From assembly GCA_030052355.1 (NCBI GenBank), contig JASIGS010000457.1, positions 1-5,817 of the forward strand: a DNA stretch of 5,817 bases, in the 5' to 3' direction. Under the pieces are notes generated by a model. It was not told where the DNA came from. It made no database searches and saw only the letters and a program-made list of their open reading frames with translations. Numbering within the stretch: the first letter of the stretch is position 1; every line of letters starts with the position of its first letter. This document shows positions 4,598 through 5,817 of this stretch, piece after piece. The DNA is from Streptosporangiaceae bacterium (GTDB lineage Bacteria > Actinomycetota > Actinomycetes > Streptosporangiales > Streptosporangiaceae). A program made the translations under genes and the position numbers.

Positions 4598-5473
4598 GTG
4601 CCGGAACTACCCGAGGTCGAGGCGCTCGCCGCAGACCTGCGTGACCGTGCCGTCGGCAAAGAGATCGACCGGGCCGATGTCGCGGAGTTCTCCGTGCTGA
4701 AAACCTACGACCCGCCCCTGTCGGCGCTCGGCGGCGCCCGCATCACCGGGACGTCGCGGCGCGGCAAGTTCCTCGATCTGGCGGCGGAGCCCGCTGACGG
4801 CCGGACCCTGCACCTGGTCACGCACCTGGCCAAGGCCGGCTGGCTGCGCTGGCGCGACTCGTTGCCGCAGACACCGCCGAAGCCGGGCAAGGGGCCGCTC
4901 GCGTTCCGGCTCAGATTCACCGACGGCACCGGATTCGACCTCACCGAGGCCGGCACAAGGAAGCGGCTGGCCGTCTACCTGGTCACCGACATCGGGCAGG
5001 TCCCCGGTGTCGCCTCCCTCGGGCCAGAGCCGCTGGACGACGCCTTCACCCCGGAAGTGCTTGCCGGGATCCTGACCGGCCGCCGGACGCAGATCAAGGG
5101 CGTCCTGCGGGACCAGAAGCTGATCGCCGGTATCGGCAACGCCTACTCCGACGAGGTGCTGCACGCGGCCAGGATGTCGCCGTTCCGGCTCGCCTCCAGC
5201 CTGAGCACGGAGGAAGTGGCGGCGCTGCACGCGGTCATCGTCGGGACGCTGCGCGACGCCATCGAGCGGTCCGACGGGCTGGCAGCCAGTGACTTGAAGA
5301 AAGAGAAGAAGTCGGGCCTGCGGGTGCACGGCAAGACCGGCGAACCGTGCCCGGTTTGCGGAGACGTCATCCGCGAGGTTTCGTTCGCCGACTCGGCCCT
5401 GCAGTACTGCCCTACTTGCCAGACAGGCGGCAAGCCCCTCGCTGACAGGAGACTTTCCCGCCTGCTCAAGTAG
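4598..5473 (+). CDS. Fpg/Nei-family DNA glycosylase/AP lyase, atypical clade
   Basis: A 291-aa base-excision-repair protein predicted to remove oxidised bases and nick the abasic site. The start is GTG 4598, so the protein begins (f)M-P-E-L-P-E-V-E. After Met removal this exposes the catalytic Pro2 next to Glu3. The frame is open back to 4463, but that extension would bury the catalytic Pro. Lys57 in SRRGKFLDL matches the conserved Fpg lysine. The H2TH domain spans about 150-205 with RDQKLIAGIGNAYSDEVLHA (171-190), including Asn181. A C-terminal zinc finger uses Cys251, Cys254, Cys271 and Cys274. Odd points: the arginine normally seen seven residues before the third-pair cysteine region (G-R-x-T-x-x-C) is Ser266 here (ADSALQYC), and HLxMxG reads HLAKAG. 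The KTYDPPL and GGKPLADRRLSRLLK stretches suggest an actinobacterial Fpg-like subfamily. The length is slightly above E. coli Fpg (269 aa). Substrate unknown. Confidence 0.9.
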   Translation: MPELPEVEALAADLRDRAVGKEIDRADVAEFSVLKTYDPPLSALGGARITGTSRRGKFLDLAAEPADGRTLHLVTHLAKAGWLRWRDSLPQTPPKPGKGPLAFRLRFTDGTGFDLTEAGTRKRLAVYLVTDIGQVPGVASLGPEPLDDAFTPEVLAGILTGRRTQIKGVLRDQKLIAGIGNAYSDEVLHAARMSPFRLASSLSTEEVAALHAVIVGTLRDAIERSDGLAASDLKKEKKSGLRVHGKTGEPCPVCGDVIREVSFADSALQYCPTCQTGGKPLADRRLSRLLK

Positions 5474-5538
5474 CCCGGGCAGCGGCGGTTTGGGAGTTTT
5501 GCCGGGTGCGGCCGGCCTGGCGGAGAGACAATGACGCG

Positions 5539-5817
5539 ATGAGCTGGCGGCTGGCGGTCGGTCAAGACGACCGGGACCGGATTGACGGCACCGCGCGTGC
5601 GGTGCTCGAAGCCGCCGCTGACGCCATCCTCTCGCTGGGCGCAGACCGCACCGTCACCGTCTGGAATCCGGCGGCCGAGCGGCTGTTCGGCTGGTCCGCG
5701 ACGGAGGTTGTCGGCCTGGAGCCGCCGTTCGTGCCCGAGGAGCTTCGCGCCGAGCACAACGCGGTACTGGAGCGCGTCGCCAGCGGCGGTCAGGTCTCGA
5801 TCGCCACCCGGAGGGCG
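5539..5817 (+). CDS. PAS-domain protein, 5' part only (93 codons, runs off the window)
   Basis: The visible N-terminus is MSWRLAVGQDDRDRIDGTAR followed by a PAS fold start: VLEAAADAILSLGADRTVTV (22-41), then WNPAAERLFGWSATEVVGLE (42-61), with the canonical N-x-A-x-x-x-L-F-G-W and E-x-x-G positions. PAS domains sense ligands, redox state or light, or mediate dimerisation. The output domain (histidine kinase, GGDEF, PP2C or other) lies beyond base 5817 and cannot be named. There is no signal peptide or membrane helix in the visible part, so it appears cytoplasmic. The start is ATG 5539. GGAGAG at 5522-5527 is 11 nt upstream, rather far, and a tiny ORF (ATGACGCGATGA, 5531-5542) lies between them, its stop overlapping this start. 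The gene follows the glycosylase gene by 65 nt on the same strand, so co-transcription is possible. Confidence 0.82.
   Translation, partial: MSWRLAVGQDDRDRIDGTARAVLEAAADAILSLGADRTVTVWNPAAERLFGWSATEVVGLEPPFVPEELRAEHNAVLERVASGGQVSIATRRA

Noticed and set aside
4607..5329. 240-codon minus-strand frame opposite the glycosylase gene
   Set aside because: Low-complexity antisense translation without motifs. The plus-strand frame has complete Fpg catalytic, H2TH and zinc-finger motifs.
5474..5520. Possible terminator after the glycosylase gene (CCCGGGCA...TGCCGGG and GCCGG...CCGGC)
   Set aside because: The first pairing needs a bulge and a long loop, the second has only 5 bp, and neither is followed by a T-run. 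Such short GC matches are expected by chance here.
5143..5757. 204-codon minus-strand frame spanning the end of the glycosylase gene and the PAS gene
   Set aside because: It crosses two recognisable plus-strand genes and shows no domain features or convincing ribosome site.

Overview
The window is a GC-rich chromosomal segment from a high-GC Gram-positive actinomycete. Its backbone is the conserved actinobacterial cell-wall growth and Ser/Thr-phosphorylation cluster, read on the minus strand as fhaA - fhaB - pstP - rodA - pbpA. In mycobacteria and streptomycetes this cluster continues into the kinase genes pknA/pknB, which would lie beyond base 1. FhaA is short (251 aa), starts VGVLQRFENRLEG and has a brief linker. 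It therefore resembles the Streptomyces-type protein rather than the much longer mycobacterial one. No genus can be assigned safely.

Layout. Bases 1-121 (minus) hold the first 40 codons of pbpA. Bases 118-1533 are rodA, 1530-2888 pstP, 2885-3373 fhaB and 3460-4215 fhaA, all minus. The last four genes are joined by three consecutive 4-nt start/stop overlaps, while fhaA is set apart by an 86-nt spacer containing a perfect hairpin. Divergent from fhaA, on the plus strand, are a complete tRNA-Leu(CAG) gene at 4300-4382, an atypical Fpg/Nei-family DNA glycosylase gene at 4598-5473, and the start of a PAS-domain gene from 5539 that runs off the right edge.

How the genes work together. RodA (SEDS glycosyltransferase) and PbpA (class B transpeptidase) form a peptidoglycan polymerase/cross-linker pair. 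PstP is the membrane PP2C phosphatase that reverses PknA/PknB phosphorylation. FhaA and FhaB carry FHA domains that read phosphothreonine on targets of those kinases. The minus-strand block is thus a phospho-signalling and wall-synthesis operon. The plus-strand genes look functionally unrelated: a tRNA, base-excision repair, and a signalling protein.

I found no mobile element, CRISPR array, or clearly new multi-gene system. The items most worth a second look are the glycosylase, which keeps the Fpg catalytic N-terminus but lacks the usual zinc-finger arginine and the lesion-reading loop motif, and several compact inverted or direct repeats in the intergenic regions.
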